Shown piece after piece: positions 35,972 to 45,469 of a stretch of DNA of 64,000 nt. The stretch is from NCBI GenBank assembly GCA_020637515.1, contig JACKKG010000001.1, forward strand, positions 434,001-498,000, read 5' to 3'. Made by a program: the position numbers and the translations under genes. This stretch comes from Rhodobacter sp. GTDB taxonomy: Bacteria; Pseudomonadota; Alphaproteobacteria; Rhodobacterales; Rhodobacteraceae. Positions within the stretch are counted from its first letter, which is position 1; each line of letters begins with the position of its first letter. The notes below the pieces were generated by a model that did not search any database, had not been told where the DNA came from, and saw nothing but the letters and a program-made list of their open reading frames with translations.

Positions 35972-35998
35972 GGGGCCGCGTGTGCGGCCCCGGTCTTT
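35972..35998 (+). terminator. Terminator of the cyclic-nucleotidase gene
   Basis: GGGGCCGC (35972-35979) pairs with GCGGCCCC (35984-35991) around GTGT, then GGTCTTT. Confidence 0.75.
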
Positions 35999-36007
35999 CA
36001 TTCTGCG

Positions 36008-36035
36008 GTAAGGTGCGTGCTCGCACGCACCCTAC
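36008..36035. repeat. GGTGCGTG palindromic repeat, copy 3
   Basis: GTAAGGTGCGTGCTCGCACG followed by CACCCTAC: a palindrome with GTA(A)GG/CCCTAC flanks. It lies between the convergent cyclic-nucleotidase and dimethylglycine dehydrogenase-type genes. Same arms as 8509-8535 and 14935-14958. Confidence 0.65.
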
Positions 36036-36039
36036 GGCG

Positions 36040-38541
36040 TCAGCCATCCTTGCGGATGACGGCATTGGTGGGATCGTAGGGGCTGTCCTCGGCCACAACC
36101 GCATCCCATTCCTTCAACTGGATCTTGACCTTCAGCCGGGTGCCGACCTCGGCCAGATCGGGGCGGACATAGCCCATCCCGATCTGCTTGCCGAACGCGA
36201 CCGACCAGCCGCCCGAGGTCAGCCGCCCGACCTTCTCGCCGTTCAGCAGGATCGCTTCCTTGCCCCATGGATCCGTGTCAGCCGGACCGTCGATCAGCAG
36301 CGTCACGCATTTCGAGCGGATGCCCGTGGCCAGCATCGCCGGCTTGCCGCGGAAATCCTTGGTCAGGTCGATGAAGCGATCAAGGCCCGCTTCGGCCGGG
36401 GTGGCGTCACGACCCAGCTCGTTGCCAAAGGCGCGATAGCTCTTTTCCTGCCTGAGCCAATTCTGCGCCCGCGCGCCCACCGGCTTCAGCCCGTGCTTCG
36501 CGCCGGCCTGCATCAGCAGATCCCACAGGTAGCGACCGAATTCGACCGGATAGTGCAGCTCCCACCCCAGTTCCCCGGTATAGGCCACGCGGATCGCGCG
36601 GACCGGGCACATGCCCAGCTCGATGTCGCGATAGCTCAGCCACGGGAACCGCTTGTTCGACAGCGCGGTTTCCGGGGTCGCGTCCTTGACGATCTCGTTC
36701 AGGATCGCGCGCGCGTTGGGGCCGGCCAGCGCGTAGACGCCCCATTGCGTGGTGATGTCATGGCAATCGACGTAATCGCCGCCTGCGACGCGGAAATCCT
36801 CGATGGCTTTGCGCAGGAAGTCGCCGTCGTAATCCGTCCAGGCCCCGGCCGAGATCAGGTAGTATTCGTCGTCCTTCAGTCGGACGATGGTGTATTCCGT
36901 GCGCGTCGTGCCCGCGTCGGTCAGCGCGTAGGTCAGGTTGATCCGGCCGACCTTGGGCAGCTTGTTGCAGGTAAAGTGGTCCAGGAACGCCGTCGCGCCC
37001 GGCCCGCGCACCAGATGCTTGGTAAAGGCCGACGCGTCGATGATGCCGCAGGTCTCGCGCACGGCCTGAGCCTCGTCGCGCGCATAGGTCCACCAGGCAC
37101 CGCGGCGGAATGACCGCGCGTTGTGGTCGAAATCGGCGGGGGCGCCGATCGGGCCGTAATAGTTCGGCCGTTCCCAACCGTTCACCTGGCCCATCTGCGC
37201 GCCCAGCGCGATCTGGCGATCATAGGCGGGGGCGGTGCGCAGCGGGCGGCAGGCCTCGCGCTCCTCATCCGGGTGGTGCAGAATGAAGACGTGCTCGTAG
37301 CACTCCTCGTTCTTGCGCGCCGCGAATTCGGTGGTCATCCAGCCGCCGTATCGCTTGGGGTCGAGGGACGCCATGTCGATCTCGGCCTCGCCCTGGGTGA
37401 TGAGCTGGGCCAGATATTTGCCCGTGCCGCCGGCGGCGGTGATGCCAAAGCTGAACCCCTCGGCCAGCCACATGTTCCGCAGGCCCGGCGCCGGACCCAC
37501 CAGCGGGTTGCCATCGGGGGTATAGCAGATCGGGCCGTTGAAATCGTCCTTCAGCCCCACGGTTTCCGAGGTCGGAATCCGGTGAATCATGGACATGTAT
37601 TCTTCCTCGATCCGCTCCAGGTCCAGCTGGAACAGGTCGGCGCGGAAGCTTTCCGGCACGTCATAAAGGAACCGCGCGGGCGCATTGCGCTCATAGGGGC
37701 CCAGGATCCAGCCGCCGCGTTCCTCGCGCACATACCACTTGGCGTCCGCATCGCGCAGCACCGGGTGCTCGGGGTTGCCGGCGGCCCGCCAGGCTTGCAG
37801 CGCGGGGTCGGGCTCGGTCACGATATACTGGTGCTCGACCGGGATCGCGGGGATCTTGATCCCCAGCAGGCGCGCGGTGCGTTGTGCGTGGTTGCCGGTC
37901 GCGGTGACGACATGCTCGGCGGTGATCTCGAACGTTTCGTCCGAGGGCACCAACATGCCGCCCTTTTCCACCATCCGCGTGCAGGACACGATCCATTCCG
38001 AACCGGTCCAACGATAGGCATCGACCTGGATCTTGCGCTCGATCGTGCAGCCCAGTTGCCGCGCGCCCTTGGCCATCGCCTGCGTCACGTCGGCAGGGTT
38101 GATATAGCCGTCCTGCGGGTGGAACAGCGCGCCCTTCAGGTCTTCGGTGCGCACCAGCGGCCAGCGATCCTTGATCTGTGCGGGCGTCAGGAATTCATGA
38201 TAGACCCCCGCCGTTTCCGCGACCGAGGAATAGAGCATGTATTCGTCCATCCGCGCGTCGGTCTGCGCCATGCGCAGGTTGCCACAGATGGAAAAGCCCG
38301 CGTTCAGCCCGGTTTCGGCCTCGAGCGTCTTGTAGAAATCAACCGAGTATTTGTGGATATGCGTGGTCGCATAGCTCATGTTGAACAGGGGCAACAGACC
38401 CGCCGCATGCCAGGTCGAGCCCGAGGTCAGTTCGTCGCGCTCGACCAGCATGGTGTCCCACCCGGCCTTGGCAAGGTGATAGGCGATGCCGGTGCCGACA
38501 GCACCACCGCCGACGACAAGGGCTCTCACATGGGTTTTCAT
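36040..38541 (-). CDS. FAD-dependent dimethylglycine/sarcosine dehydrogenase-type protein with GcvT domain
   Basis: An 833-residue two-part enzyme. Residues about 1-400 are a DAO-type FAD domain (ALVVGGGAVGTGIAYHLAKAG; the flavin-attachment-like SGSTWHAAGLL; NPLVGPAPGLRNMWLAEGFSFG in parts). Residues about 430-833 are an aminomethyltransferase (GcvT) domain that binds tetrahydrofolate (VAYTGELGWELHYPVEFG; GLDRFIDLTKDFRGK). It demethylates an N-methylated glycine derivative such as dimethylglycine or sarcosine and transfers the one-carbon unit to folate. Substrate choice within the family is uncertain. It appears monocistronic. Confidence 0.88.
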   Translation of the reverse strand: MKTHVRALVVGGGAVGTGIAYHLAKAGWDTMLVERDELTSGSTWHAAGLLPLFNMSYATTHIHKYSVDFYKTLEAETGLNAGFSICGNLRMAQTDARMDEYMLYSSVAETAGVYHEFLTPAQIKDRWPLVRTEDLKGALFHPQDGYINPADVTQAMAKGARQLGCTIERKIQVDAYRWTGSEWIVSCTRMVEKGGMLVPSDETFEITAEHVVTATGNHAQRTARLLGIKIPAIPVEHQYIVTEPDPALQAWRAAGNPEHPVLRDADAKWYVREERGGWILGPYERNAPARFLYDVPESFRADLFQLDLERIEEEYMSMIHRIPTSETVGLKDDFNGPICYTPDGNPLVGPAPGLRNMWLAEGFSFGITAAGGTGKYLAQLITQGEAEIDMASLDPKRYGGWMTTEFAARKNEECYEHVFILHHPDEEREACRPLRTAPAYDRQIALGAQMGQVNGWERPNYYGPIGAPADFDHNARSFRRGAWWTYARDEAQAVRETCGIIDASAFTKHLVRGPGATAFLDHFTCNKLPKVGRINLTYALTDAGTTRTEYTIVRLKDDEYYLISAGAWTDYDGDFLRKAIEDFRVAGGDYVDCHDITTQWGVYALAGPNARAILNEIVKDATPETALSNKRFPWLSYRDIELGMCPVRAIRVAYTGELGWELHYPVEFGRYLWDLLMQAGAKHGLKPVGARAQNWLRQEKSYRAFGNELGRDATPAEAGLDRFIDLTKDFRGKPAMLATGIRSKCVTLLIDGPADTDPWGKEAILLNGEKVGRLTSGGWSVAFGKQIGMGYVRPDLAEVGTRLKVKIQLKEWDAVVAEDSPYDPTNAVIRKDG

Positions 38542-38651
38542 GGCTGGCTCCGCTGAACAGGATTTGCCACGTCATCGCAGCAAATCCCGCAGGGCGGCGC
38601 AATGCACCCGACCGATGGAGGCGCGAAAACGACTTGCGGTGTCGCCAGCCG

Positions 38652-39134
38652 TCAGTGGCCGAAGTCGCCGGGCCCCATCTGGCCGTCGCCATTGGCGTCC
38701 AGATCGGCGAACAGCCGCGCGGTGGCCGCCTCCCACTCGGCGCGCGCGATCACGCCGTCGTGGTCGGTATCGGCATAGGCGGCCGTCATCGCGGCATGGA
38801 TCCGCGGCCCGGGGCCCCGCTGACCGCCCATCTGGCCCTGGCCCTGTCCCTGGCCGTGACCCTGCCCGCCGTGGTTCACCTCCTGCATGCCGGCGATCGT
38901 CTGGGCCATGTTGGCCTGTTCCTCGGCATCGATGCCACCGTCGCCGTTCAGATCGAACATTTCGAACTGGTCGCCGCGCCGGGTGGCGAAATCGTCCAGG
39001 GTCACGACGCCGTCGCCATTCATGTCCCATTCGGACACAAAGGCCATCATCCCCCCGCCCTGCTGGGCGATCGTCGGGGTGGCCAGCGCGGCCATGCACA
39101 GCGCGGCGAGGGTCAGGGATTTCTTGCGGTTCAT
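38652..39134 (-). CDS. Exported EF-hand calcium-binding protein
   Basis: A 160-residue protein with signal peptide MNRKKSLTLAALCMAALATP ending near TIAQ. Four EF-hand loops are visible: DMNGDGVVTLDDF, DLNGDGGIDAEEQ, DTDHDGVIARAEW and DANGDGQMGPGDF. Pairs one-two and three-four are separated by a Gly/Gln/His linker (HGGQGHGQGQGQGQMGGQ). A periplasmic calcium-binding role is inferred; no partner gene is adjacent. The ATG at 39134 is divergent from panC. Confidence 0.88.
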   Translation of the reverse strand: MNRKKSLTLAALCMAALATPTIAQQGGGMMAFVSEWDMNGDGVVTLDDFATRRGDQFEMFDLNGDGGIDAEEQANMAQTIAGMQEVNHGGQGHGQGQGQGQMGGQRGPGPRIHAAMTAAYADTDHDGVIARAEWEAATARLFADLDANGDGQMGPGDFGH

Positions 39135-39305
39135 GTGCGGATCCTTCGGCTATCACTCATATTCAACGTCCGGAATTCATATTTCCGTCGCCGCGATCTT
39201 GCAAGTCGCGGCCCAGCACCCCCGACCCCGAATTGCCGTCGCCCCGGGGCGCCGCTATGCAGGGACAGCGGCAGTGGACACAGACAGCGGACAGAGGGCG
39301 CGCGG

Positions 39306-40139
39306 ATGGCGATCATCACCACGAAATCGGCGATGCGCGCGCTGTGCGGGACCTGGCGCGCGGCCGGCAACAGCATCGCGCTGGTGCAAATTGCGGGGGC
39401 GCCGCACCGCGGTCACGCCGCCCTGTTTGCCCGCGCCCGGGCCGAGGCCCGCCGCGTCGTCGTCGCCCTTGTCCCCGCCACCCCCGCGGACACCGCGATG
39501 CCCACCCCCGACACACCCTCCGATCCGGTCGAACACCTGCGCGAGGCCGGGATCGACGCCGTCTTCCGGCCCGAACCAGGCGATTGGCCCCTGCCCCAGG
39601 GGCAGACCGTCGTCGATACCCCCGATCTGACCCGCGTCCTGATCGGCAAGCTGCGCCCGGGGCATTACCGGGCCATGGCCACGCAGACCGCCCGGCTTTT
39701 CAACATCGTGCAGCCCGACACCGCCTGCTTCGGGGACAAGGATTACCAACTGCTCTGCGTGATCCGGCAGATGGCGCGCGACCTCGACAGCCCGGTGCGG
39801 ATCACCGGAACGGCCACGGTGCGCGACCCCGACGGACTGGCCGTGTCACGGCGCAACCGGCTGCTCACCCCCGCCGACCGCGCCGCGGCCCGAATCGTGC
39901 CCGACACCCTCGCCCAGGCCCAGGACATGGCAAGGACCGGCATCACCCCCTCGCGCCTGCGCGCCTGGGTCGCCGCCCGGCTTCAGACAGAACCGCGCGC
40001 CGATCCGCTTCTGGCCGACATCCGCGATGCGGATACCCTGGCCAGCCTCCCCGGCCCGCTCACCGGCCCCGCGGTGATCCTGCTGGCGGTCCGCTTCGGC
40101 AGGGTGCTGCTGATCGACCAGCGCGTCGTCACGCCCTGA
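39306..40139 (+). CDS. panC: Pantoate--beta-alanine ligase
   Basis: A 277-residue PanC, the last enzyme of pantothenate synthesis. The nucleotidyltransferase motif appears as GAPHRGHAAL where MGALHxGH is usual, so the first part is altered. The later motifs are intact: GHYRAMATQTARLFNIVQPD, FGDKDYQLLCVIRQM, and the KMSKS-equivalent VSRRNRLL. The ATG at 39306 is chosen because the open frame upstream overlaps the EF-hand gene. panB is not adjacent. Confidence 0.88.
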   Translation: MAIITTKSAMRALCGTWRAAGNSIALVQIAGAPHRGHAALFARARAEARRVVVALVPATPADTAMPTPDTPSDPVEHLREAGIDAVFRPEPGDWPLPQGQTVVDTPDLTRVLIGKLRPGHYRAMATQTARLFNIVQPDTACFGDKDYQLLCVIRQMARDLDSPVRITGTATVRDPDGLAVSRRNRLLTPADRAAARIVPDTLAQAQDMARTGITPSRLRAWVAARLQTEPRADPLLADIRDADTLASLPGPLTGPAVILLAVRFGRVLLIDQRVVTP

Positions 40140-40156
40140 TCGGACCGCGCCCCCAG

Positions 40157-40307
40157 CCCTTCTTTGTGCCCCAAATATCCTGCGGGGGTGAATGGGCGCA
40201 GCCCAGAGGGGGCGCAAAGCCCCCTGCGCGCGGCGCGTCAGCGCCGCGCCCGGTCGCCCGAGGGCTGCGGCCTGGAAGGCCGCCGGCCGAGGGCGAAACC
40301 CCCGCCC
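40157..40307 (+). repeat. 3' GC-hairpin element, long copy B
   Basis: Lies between convergent panC and the M3 peptidase gene. On the peptidase strand the hairpins come first and GGATATTTGGGGCACAAAG last, so it belongs to the peptidase transcript. It is nearly identical over 151 bases to copy A (6125-6275), on the opposite strand 34 kb away. Confidence 0.75.
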
Positions 40308-40334
40308 CCGCCCGGCCCTGCGCGCGCGCCCCGC

Positions 40335-42344
40335 TCAGGCCTCGACCAGCCCCCGCCCCTTGAGCAACGCCTCGACCCCCGGCATCTGACCCCGGAACGC
40401 ACGATACAGCGTCTCGGCATCCTCGGACCCGCCCGCCGAAAGGATGAACCGCTCCAGCCGCTCGGCCGTGGCCGCGTCAAAAGCATCGCCGGTTTCCTCG
40501 AACGCCTCAAAGGCGTCGGCGTCCATGACCTCGGACCACATGTAACTGTAGTATCCGCTGGAATAGCCGTCGCCGGCAAAGACATGGGCGAAATGCGGCG
40601 TCGCGTGGCGCATCCGGATCGCATGGGGCATCCCGATCGCCTCCAGAACCTCGGCCTGTTTCTGCATCGGATCGGCGGGCGGCTTCCCTTCGTGGAACGC
40701 AAGATCGACCAGCGCCGAGGCGATGAACTCGACCGTCGCGAACCCCTGGTCCCAGGTCGCCGCGCCCTTCAGCTTCGCGCGCAGATCGGCCGGCATCGGC
40801 GCGCCGGTCTGCCAGTGGCGGGCGTGCGTCTCGATGACCTCGGGCACCTCCAGCCAGTGTTCGAACAGTTGCGAGGGCAATTCCACGAAATCCCGCGCCA
40901 CCGACGTGCCCGAGATGAACCCGTAGGTCACATCCGTCAGCATCCCGTGCAACGCATGGCCGAACTCGTGGAACAGCGTGCGCGCATCGTCCCACGACAG
41001 CAGCGCCGGCGCCCCCTTGGCAAAGTTGCACACATTGACCACCACCGGGCGCACGGTGCCATCCAGGTTCGACTGGTTGCGGAAATTCGACATCCAGGCC
41101 CCCGACCGCTTCGACGGCCGGGCGAAATAATCCCCGATGAAGACGGCCATGTGGCGGCCGTCGCGGGTGACGTCCCAGGCGCGGGCGTCGGGGTGATAGA
41201 GCGGCACATCCAGCGGCCGGAACTCCAGCCCGAACAGCCGATGCGCCACGTCGAACGCCGCCTGGATCATCGCCTCCAGCGACAGATAGGGTTTCAGCGC
41301 GGCCTCGTCGAAATCGTGCAACTGCGCGCGCCGTTTCTCGGCGTAATACCGCCAGTCCCAGGGCTCCAGCGGGCCGGCGAACCCGTCCGCATGCAGCAAG
41401 GCCTCCATCGCCGCCGCATCGCGTTCGGCGCTGGCCCGCGCGGGTGCCCAGACCCGCATCAGCAGGTCGCGCACGCGCGCCGGGGTGCCGGCCATCTCGG
41501 GCTCCAGCTTGTAGGCCGCGAAATCGGGATAGCCCAGCAGCGTGGCGCGTTCGTGACGCAGCGCCAGCGTCTCGGCGGCGATGGCCCGGTTGTCGGTCTC
41601 GCCGCCATTGGCACCCCGCGCCACCCAGGCCTCATAGGCGGCCTCGCGCAGGTCCCGGCGGGTCGAATACTGCAAGAACGGCACGATCAGCGAGCGATTC
41701 AACGTCACGACATGGCCTGCCTGCCCGCGTTCCTCGGCGGCGGCGCGCGCGGTATCGACCACAAAGTCGGGCAGCCCGGCCAGGTCGGTCAACGGCATGA
41801 ACCAGTCGCGCTCGTCCGCCAGCAGGTTCTGCGTGAACTGCGTCCCCAGGGACGCCAGCCGCGCGGTCACCGCCGCCATCCGCGCCGAACCTTCCGCATC
41901 CAGCGCCGCGCCCGCACGCAGGAACATGCGGTGATAGAGCATCAGCACCCGCGCCTGCTCGTCGGTCAGCCCCAGGGTGTCGCGGGCCTCCCAAAGGGTG
42001 CGAATCCTGGCCCACAGCGCCGCGTTCGAGGTGACCTCGCTGGCATAGGCCGCAAGCCTGGGCGCCAGGTCCCGCGACAAGGCTTCACGCGCGGGATTGG
42101 AATCCGATCCGACCAGGTTGTAGAACACCCCCGACACCCGGTCGAGCGCGCGGTCCGCCCGTTCCATCGCCTCGATGGTGTTGGCGAAATTCGGCGCCTC
42201 GGGATTCGCCGCGATGGCGGCGACGGCGGCGCGCCCCTCAGCCAGGGCCGCGTCAAAGGCCGGGCCGAAATCCGCGTCCCCGATCGCGTCGAAGGGTGGC
42301 AGGGCAAAGGGCCCGGTCCAGTCGGTGAGCAGCGGGTTGGTCAT
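40335..42344 (-). CDS. M3-family oligopeptidase (peptidyl-dipeptidase / oligopeptidase A type)
   Basis: A 669-residue zinc metallopeptidase. The zinc motif is LFHEFGHALHGML, with the third ligand in the following FVELPSQLFEHWL region and the M3-specific GYSSGYYSYMWSEVMDADAFEAF (in parts) near the C-terminus. It degrades short peptides in the cytoplasm. The ATG at 42344 (MTNPLLTDWTGPFALPPF) matches the family's start; the frame is open 11 codons further. Whether it acts as an oligopeptidase A or a dipeptidyl carboxypeptidase cannot be decided here. Confidence 0.93.
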   Translation of the reverse strand: MTNPLLTDWTGPFALPPFDAIGDADFGPAFDAALAEGRAAVAAIAANPEAPNFANTIEAMERADRALDRVSGVFYNLVGSDSNPAREALSRDLAPRLAAYASEVTSNAALWARIRTLWEARDTLGLTDEQARVLMLYHRMFLRAGAALDAEGSARMAAVTARLASLGTQFTQNLLADERDWFMPLTDLAGLPDFVVDTARAAAEERGQAGHVVTLNRSLIVPFLQYSTRRDLREAAYEAWVARGANGGETDNRAIAAETLALRHERATLLGYPDFAAYKLEPEMAGTPARVRDLLMRVWAPARASAERDAAAMEALLHADGFAGPLEPWDWRYYAEKRRAQLHDFDEAALKPYLSLEAMIQAAFDVAHRLFGLEFRPLDVPLYHPDARAWDVTRDGRHMAVFIGDYFARPSKRSGAWMSNFRNQSNLDGTVRPVVVNVCNFAKGAPALLSWDDARTLFHEFGHALHGMLTDVTYGFISGTSVARDFVELPSQLFEHWLEVPEVIETHARHWQTGAPMPADLRAKLKGAATWDQGFATVEFIASALVDLAFHEGKPPADPMQKQAEVLEAIGMPHAIRMRHATPHFAHVFAGDGYSSGYYSYMWSEVMDADAFEAFEETGDAFDAATAERLERFILSAGGSEDAETLYRAFRGQMPGVEALLKGRGLVEA

Positions 42345-42401
42345 TGCACATCTTTCTCGCAAGGGGCGTTTGCCCATAAATGGGCCAGACCGCCGGGGTT
42401 C

Positions 42402-42950
42402 TCAACCGCCGATCCGCGCGCACAGCGCATCGGTGTCCGAGAGTCGCGCGAAATCGCCATCCAGCAGCACCATGGTCGCGTCAAAGAGCGGCCGCGCCGC
42501 CATCCGCCCGGGCAGATCGAAGCCCAGAACCGCATCCACGGGCACCGTCACCCGAAACCCCAGATCACTGGCGGCGCGCAAGGTGGTGTTGACGCAGAAC
42601 CCGGCGACGGCGCCCACGACGATCAACGCATCGCACGCCCCCGCGCGCAGATGCGCCTCCAGCCCCGTCGCGACAAAGGCCGAGGACGTTTCCTTCACGA
42701 ACACCGCCTCGCCCGGCATCGCGGCGGCGCAGGCCATGGGGGCATGGCCCGGCGCATCGGGATGAAACGGCCGGGACGGATCGGTCTGGCGATGGCGCAC
42801 ATGCACGACCGGAACACCCGCCGCCCGGCAAACCCCGGCCAGACGCGCGATCGCAGCCCCCGCGCCGGGGTTCACGCAATCGCGCCCCGCGTCGATCCGC
42901 AGCTGCATCTCCTGCTGCATGTCGATGATGAGCAGCGCCAATCCCGTCAC
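42402..42950 (-). CDS. Isochorismatase-family cysteine hydrolase
   Basis: A 182-residue protein with the family triad: Asp in LLIIDMQQEM, Lys in VFVKETSSAF, and Cys in VGAVAGFCVNTTLRAASDLG. It hydrolyses an amide or ester such as a nicotinamidase-like substrate; the exact one is unknown. It starts with GTG. The sequence just upstream is the end of repeat copy F, whose AAGAAGGG may provide part of the ribosome binding site. It is downstream of argF on the same strand. Confidence 0.85.
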   Translation of the reverse strand: MTGLALLIIDMQQEMQLRIDAGRDCVNPGAGAAIARLAGVCRAAGVPVVHVRHRQTDPSRPFHPDAPGHAPMACAAAMPGEAVFVKETSSAFVATGLEAHLRAGACDALIVVGAVAGFCVNTTLRAASDLGFRVTVPVDAVLGFDLPGRMAARPLFDATMVLLDGDFARLSDTDALCARIGG

Positions 42951-42962
42951 GATCCGGCCCCG

Positions 42963-43055
42963 CCCTTCTTTGTGCCGGAAATATCCTCGGGGGTATCCAA
43001 AGGGGGTGGAAAACCCCCTTTGGCGGGGGGGGTCGGGGGGCGCGCAGCCCCCCGA
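42963..43055 (+). repeat. 3' hairpin plus box, copy F
   Basis: Lies 3' of argF (minus strand, stop at 43060). Two hairpins, with arms 43033-43041/43047-43055 and 42997-43006/43014-43023, are followed on that strand by GGATATTTCCGGCACAAAG. Same polarity as the other five copies. Confidence 0.75.
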
Positions 43056-43059
43056 TGCC

Positions 43060-43986
43060 TCAGACCCCCAGGCACCACCGCATCACCGCCTTCTGCGCAT
43101 GCAGCCGGTTCTCGGCCTCGTCCCAGATCACCGATTGCGGCCCGTCCATCACCGCCGATGTCACCTCGTCCTCGCGATGCGCGGGCAGGCAGTGCATGAA
43201 CAACGCGTCGGACCGGGCCTGCGCCATCAGCCGTTCGTTGACCTGGTAGGGGCGCAACTGGTTGTGGCGGCGTTCCTTGGTGGACTGGCTGTCATGCATC
43301 GACACCCAGGTGTCCGTGACCACCAGGTCGGCGCCGGCGACGGCCAGCGCCGGGTCGCGCTGGATCTGCACATCCGACCCCTTGTCGCGTGCAAAGCGGA
43401 TCCATTCGGCCTCGGGGTCCAGGGTCGGCGGGCCCGTAAAGGTAAAGTCAAAGCCGAACTGCCCCGCCGCCTGCAACAGCGAAGCGCAGACATTGTTGCC
43501 GTCGCCCGACCAGACCACGCGCTTGCCGGCGATGGACCCGCGGTGTTCCTCGTAGGTCAGCACGTCGGCCATGATCTGGCACGGGTGGGTGCGGTTGGTC
43601 AGGCCGTTGATGACCGGCACGTCGGCGTATTCGGCCAGCTCTTGCAACACCGATTCCTCGAACGTGCGGATCATGATGAGATCCACATAGCGGCTGAGCA
43701 CCCGCGCGGTGTCGGCGATCGTCTCGCCGTGGCCGAGCTGCATCTCGCTGCCCGACAGCACCATGGTCTGCGCGCCCATCTGCCGCGCGCCCACGTCAAA
43801 GCTGACGCGCGTCCGGGTCGAGGGTTTCTCGAAGATCAGCGCGACCATGCGCCCCTTCAGCGGCTGGTCGTCGTCCGGCTCTGCCTTGGGCCGGCCATGG
43901 CGCGCGGTCTTCATCCGCTTGGCGTTTTCGATCATCGACCGCAGTTCGGTCGCGTCGGTGGTGTGGATATCCAGAAAATGGGTCAT
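43060..43986 (-). CDS. argF: Ornithine carbamoyltransferase
   Basis: A 308-residue enzyme converting ornithine and carbamoyl phosphate to citrulline. Carbamoyl-phosphate motif FEKPSTRTRVSFDVG, ornithine-domain motif DTWVSMHDS, and catalytic HCLPAHREDEV are all present. It is second in an argD-argF unit on the minus strand, with a hairpin in the 92-base gap between them. Confidence 0.96.
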   Translation of the reverse strand: MTHFLDIHTTDATELRSMIENAKRMKTARHGRPKAEPDDDQPLKGRMVALIFEKPSTRTRVSFDVGARQMGAQTMVLSGSEMQLGHGETIADTARVLSRYVDLIMIRTFEESVLQELAEYADVPVINGLTNRTHPCQIMADVLTYEEHRGSIAGKRVVWSGDGNNVCASLLQAAGQFGFDFTFTGPPTLDPEAEWIRFARDKGSDVQIQRDPALAVAGADLVVTDTWVSMHDSQSTKERRHNQLRPYQVNERLMAQARSDALFMHCLPAHREDEVTSAVMDGPQSVIWDEAENRLHAQKAVMRWCLGV

Positions 43987-44010
43987 CGTCAGGTCTTTCG
44001 GAAACGGGGT

Positions 44011-44030
44011 GAGGGGGGTCCGCCCCCCTC
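44011..44030 (-). terminator. Intercistronic hairpin between argD and argF
   Basis: GAGGGGGG / CCCCCCTC with a four-base loop lies between the argD stop and the argF start. No T tract. It could reduce read-through or protect the upstream mRNA. Confidence 0.4.
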
Positions 44031-44078
44031 TCGGCCTGTGGCCGGATCACCCCCGGCGCAGGGTCGGCACGGTGAAGA

Positions 44079-45251
44079 TCACTGGCCCTCGACGGCCGAG
44101 GCGGCAGTATCGAGGCGGCGAACCGCCTCGGCGATATCGGCGTCGGGAATGTTCAGCGCGGGCAGCAGGCGCAGCACGTTGTCGGCGGCCGGCACCACCA
44201 GCAAGCCCGCGTCGCGCGCCGCCGCGGTCAGGTCGGTGTTGGGTTTGCGGCACTTCAGCCCCAGCATCAACCCCAGCCCGCGCACGCTGTCGAACGTGTC
44301 GGGATGCGCCGCGACCAGCCCCTCGAGCTTTTGGCGAAGCAGACCCGACTTGCGGCTTACACCCGCCAGAAAGTCGGGGTCCGACACGATCTCGGTCACT
44401 TTCAGCCCCACCGCGCAGCCCAGCGGGTTGCCGCCATAGGTGGACCCATGCGTGCCCGCAACCATCCCCGAGGCCGCGTTTTCCGTCGCCAGCACCGCGC
44501 CCAGCGGGAAGCCCCCGCCAATGCCCTTGGCGACCATCAGGATGTCGGGCACGACGCCGGCCCATTCATGCGCGAACAGCTTGCCGGTGCGGCCCATGCC
44601 GCATTGCACCTCGTCGAGGATCAGCAAGGCGCCGGTGCGGTCGCAGGCTGCGCGGATCGCGCGCAGGTCCTCCTCGGGCATCGGGCGGATGCCGCCCTCG
44701 CCCTGCACCGGTTCGACCATCACCGCGCAAACGGTGTCGTCCATCGCGGCCTCGAACGCGGCCATGTCACCCCAGGGCAGTTGCCGGAACCCGGGCATCA
44801 GCGGTCCAAAGCCCTTGGTCATCTTTTCCGACCCGGCGGCGGCGATCGCGGCGGTCGAGCGGCCGTGGAACGCCCCCTCGAAGGTCAGGATGGTTTCGCG
44901 CGGCGCGCCTTTGTCATACCAGTATTTCCGCGCCATCTTGATCGCCAGTTCGGCGGTTTCGGTGCCCGAGTTGGTGAAGAACACCGTGTCGGCAAAGGTT
45001 CTGTCCACCAATGCGTCGGCCAGCGCCTGCTGTTGCGGGATCTGGTAAAGGTTCGACACATGCCACAGGCTCTGCGCCTGGTCGGTCAGGGTCTGCACCA
45101 ACACGGGGTTGGCGTGCCCCAGCGCGTTCACCGCGATGCCCGCGCCCATGTCCAGGAATCGGCGCCCGTCGGCCTCGACCAGCCAGGAGCCTTCGCCCTT
45201 CACAAAGGACAGGGGCGCGCGGGAATAGGTGGGCAGAACGGTGGTGATCAT
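44079..45251 (-). CDS. argD: Acetylornithine / succinyldiaminopimelate aminotransferase
   Basis: A 390-residue class III aminotransferase. The PLP lysine lies in ILMVAKGIGGGFPLGAVLAT. Other signatures are FFTNSGTETAELAIKMARKYWYD (in parts), FEGAFHGRSTAA, and LILDEVQCGMGRTGKLFAHEW. It acts in arginine synthesis and possibly lysine synthesis. The ATG at 45251 gives the family start MITTVLPTYSRAPLSF. It heads an operon with argF. Confidence 0.94.
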   Translation of the reverse strand: MITTVLPTYSRAPLSFVKGEGSWLVEADGRRFLDMGAGIAVNALGHANPVLVQTLTDQAQSLWHVSNLYQIPQQQALADALVDRTFADTVFFTNSGTETAELAIKMARKYWYDKGAPRETILTFEGAFHGRSTAAIAAAGSEKMTKGFGPLMPGFRQLPWGDMAAFEAAMDDTVCAVMVEPVQGEGGIRPMPEEDLRAIRAACDRTGALLILDEVQCGMGRTGKLFAHEWAGVVPDILMVAKGIGGGFPLGAVLATENAASGMVAGTHGSTYGGNPLGCAVGLKVTEIVSDPDFLAGVSRKSGLLRQKLEGLVAAHPDTFDSVRGLGLMLGLKCRKPNTDLTAAARDAGLLVVPAADNVLRLLPALNIPDADIAEAVRRLDTAASAVEGQ

Positions 45252-45469
45252 TGGGAATACCCTTGGAAGCGAAGGCCCATTCGTGCCGAAGGCAGGGGGC
45301 CAAGTCAATGCAGGTTCAGGGGGGGGTGCCTGGCGTGCAGGCAGGACCGATCAGACGCTGGGGCGTCGGCGTCGCAGCACAACAGAGGCGATCAGAGCGG
45401 TCATGCCGCCGCCATAGCGCGGCGCGCAGGAATTGTCGAGCGGATTGTCGGAACGCCCCGGGCGCGGGC

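Noticed and set aside
40164..43199. A 1,011-codon plus-strand open frame
   Set aside because: Antisense to the M3 peptidase, isochorismatase and argF genes and runs through two repeat elements; no protein family pattern.
45351..45404. Tiny minus-strand frame of 17 codons between argD and the small membrane protein
   Set aside because: Too short, no ribosome binding site or conservation cue.
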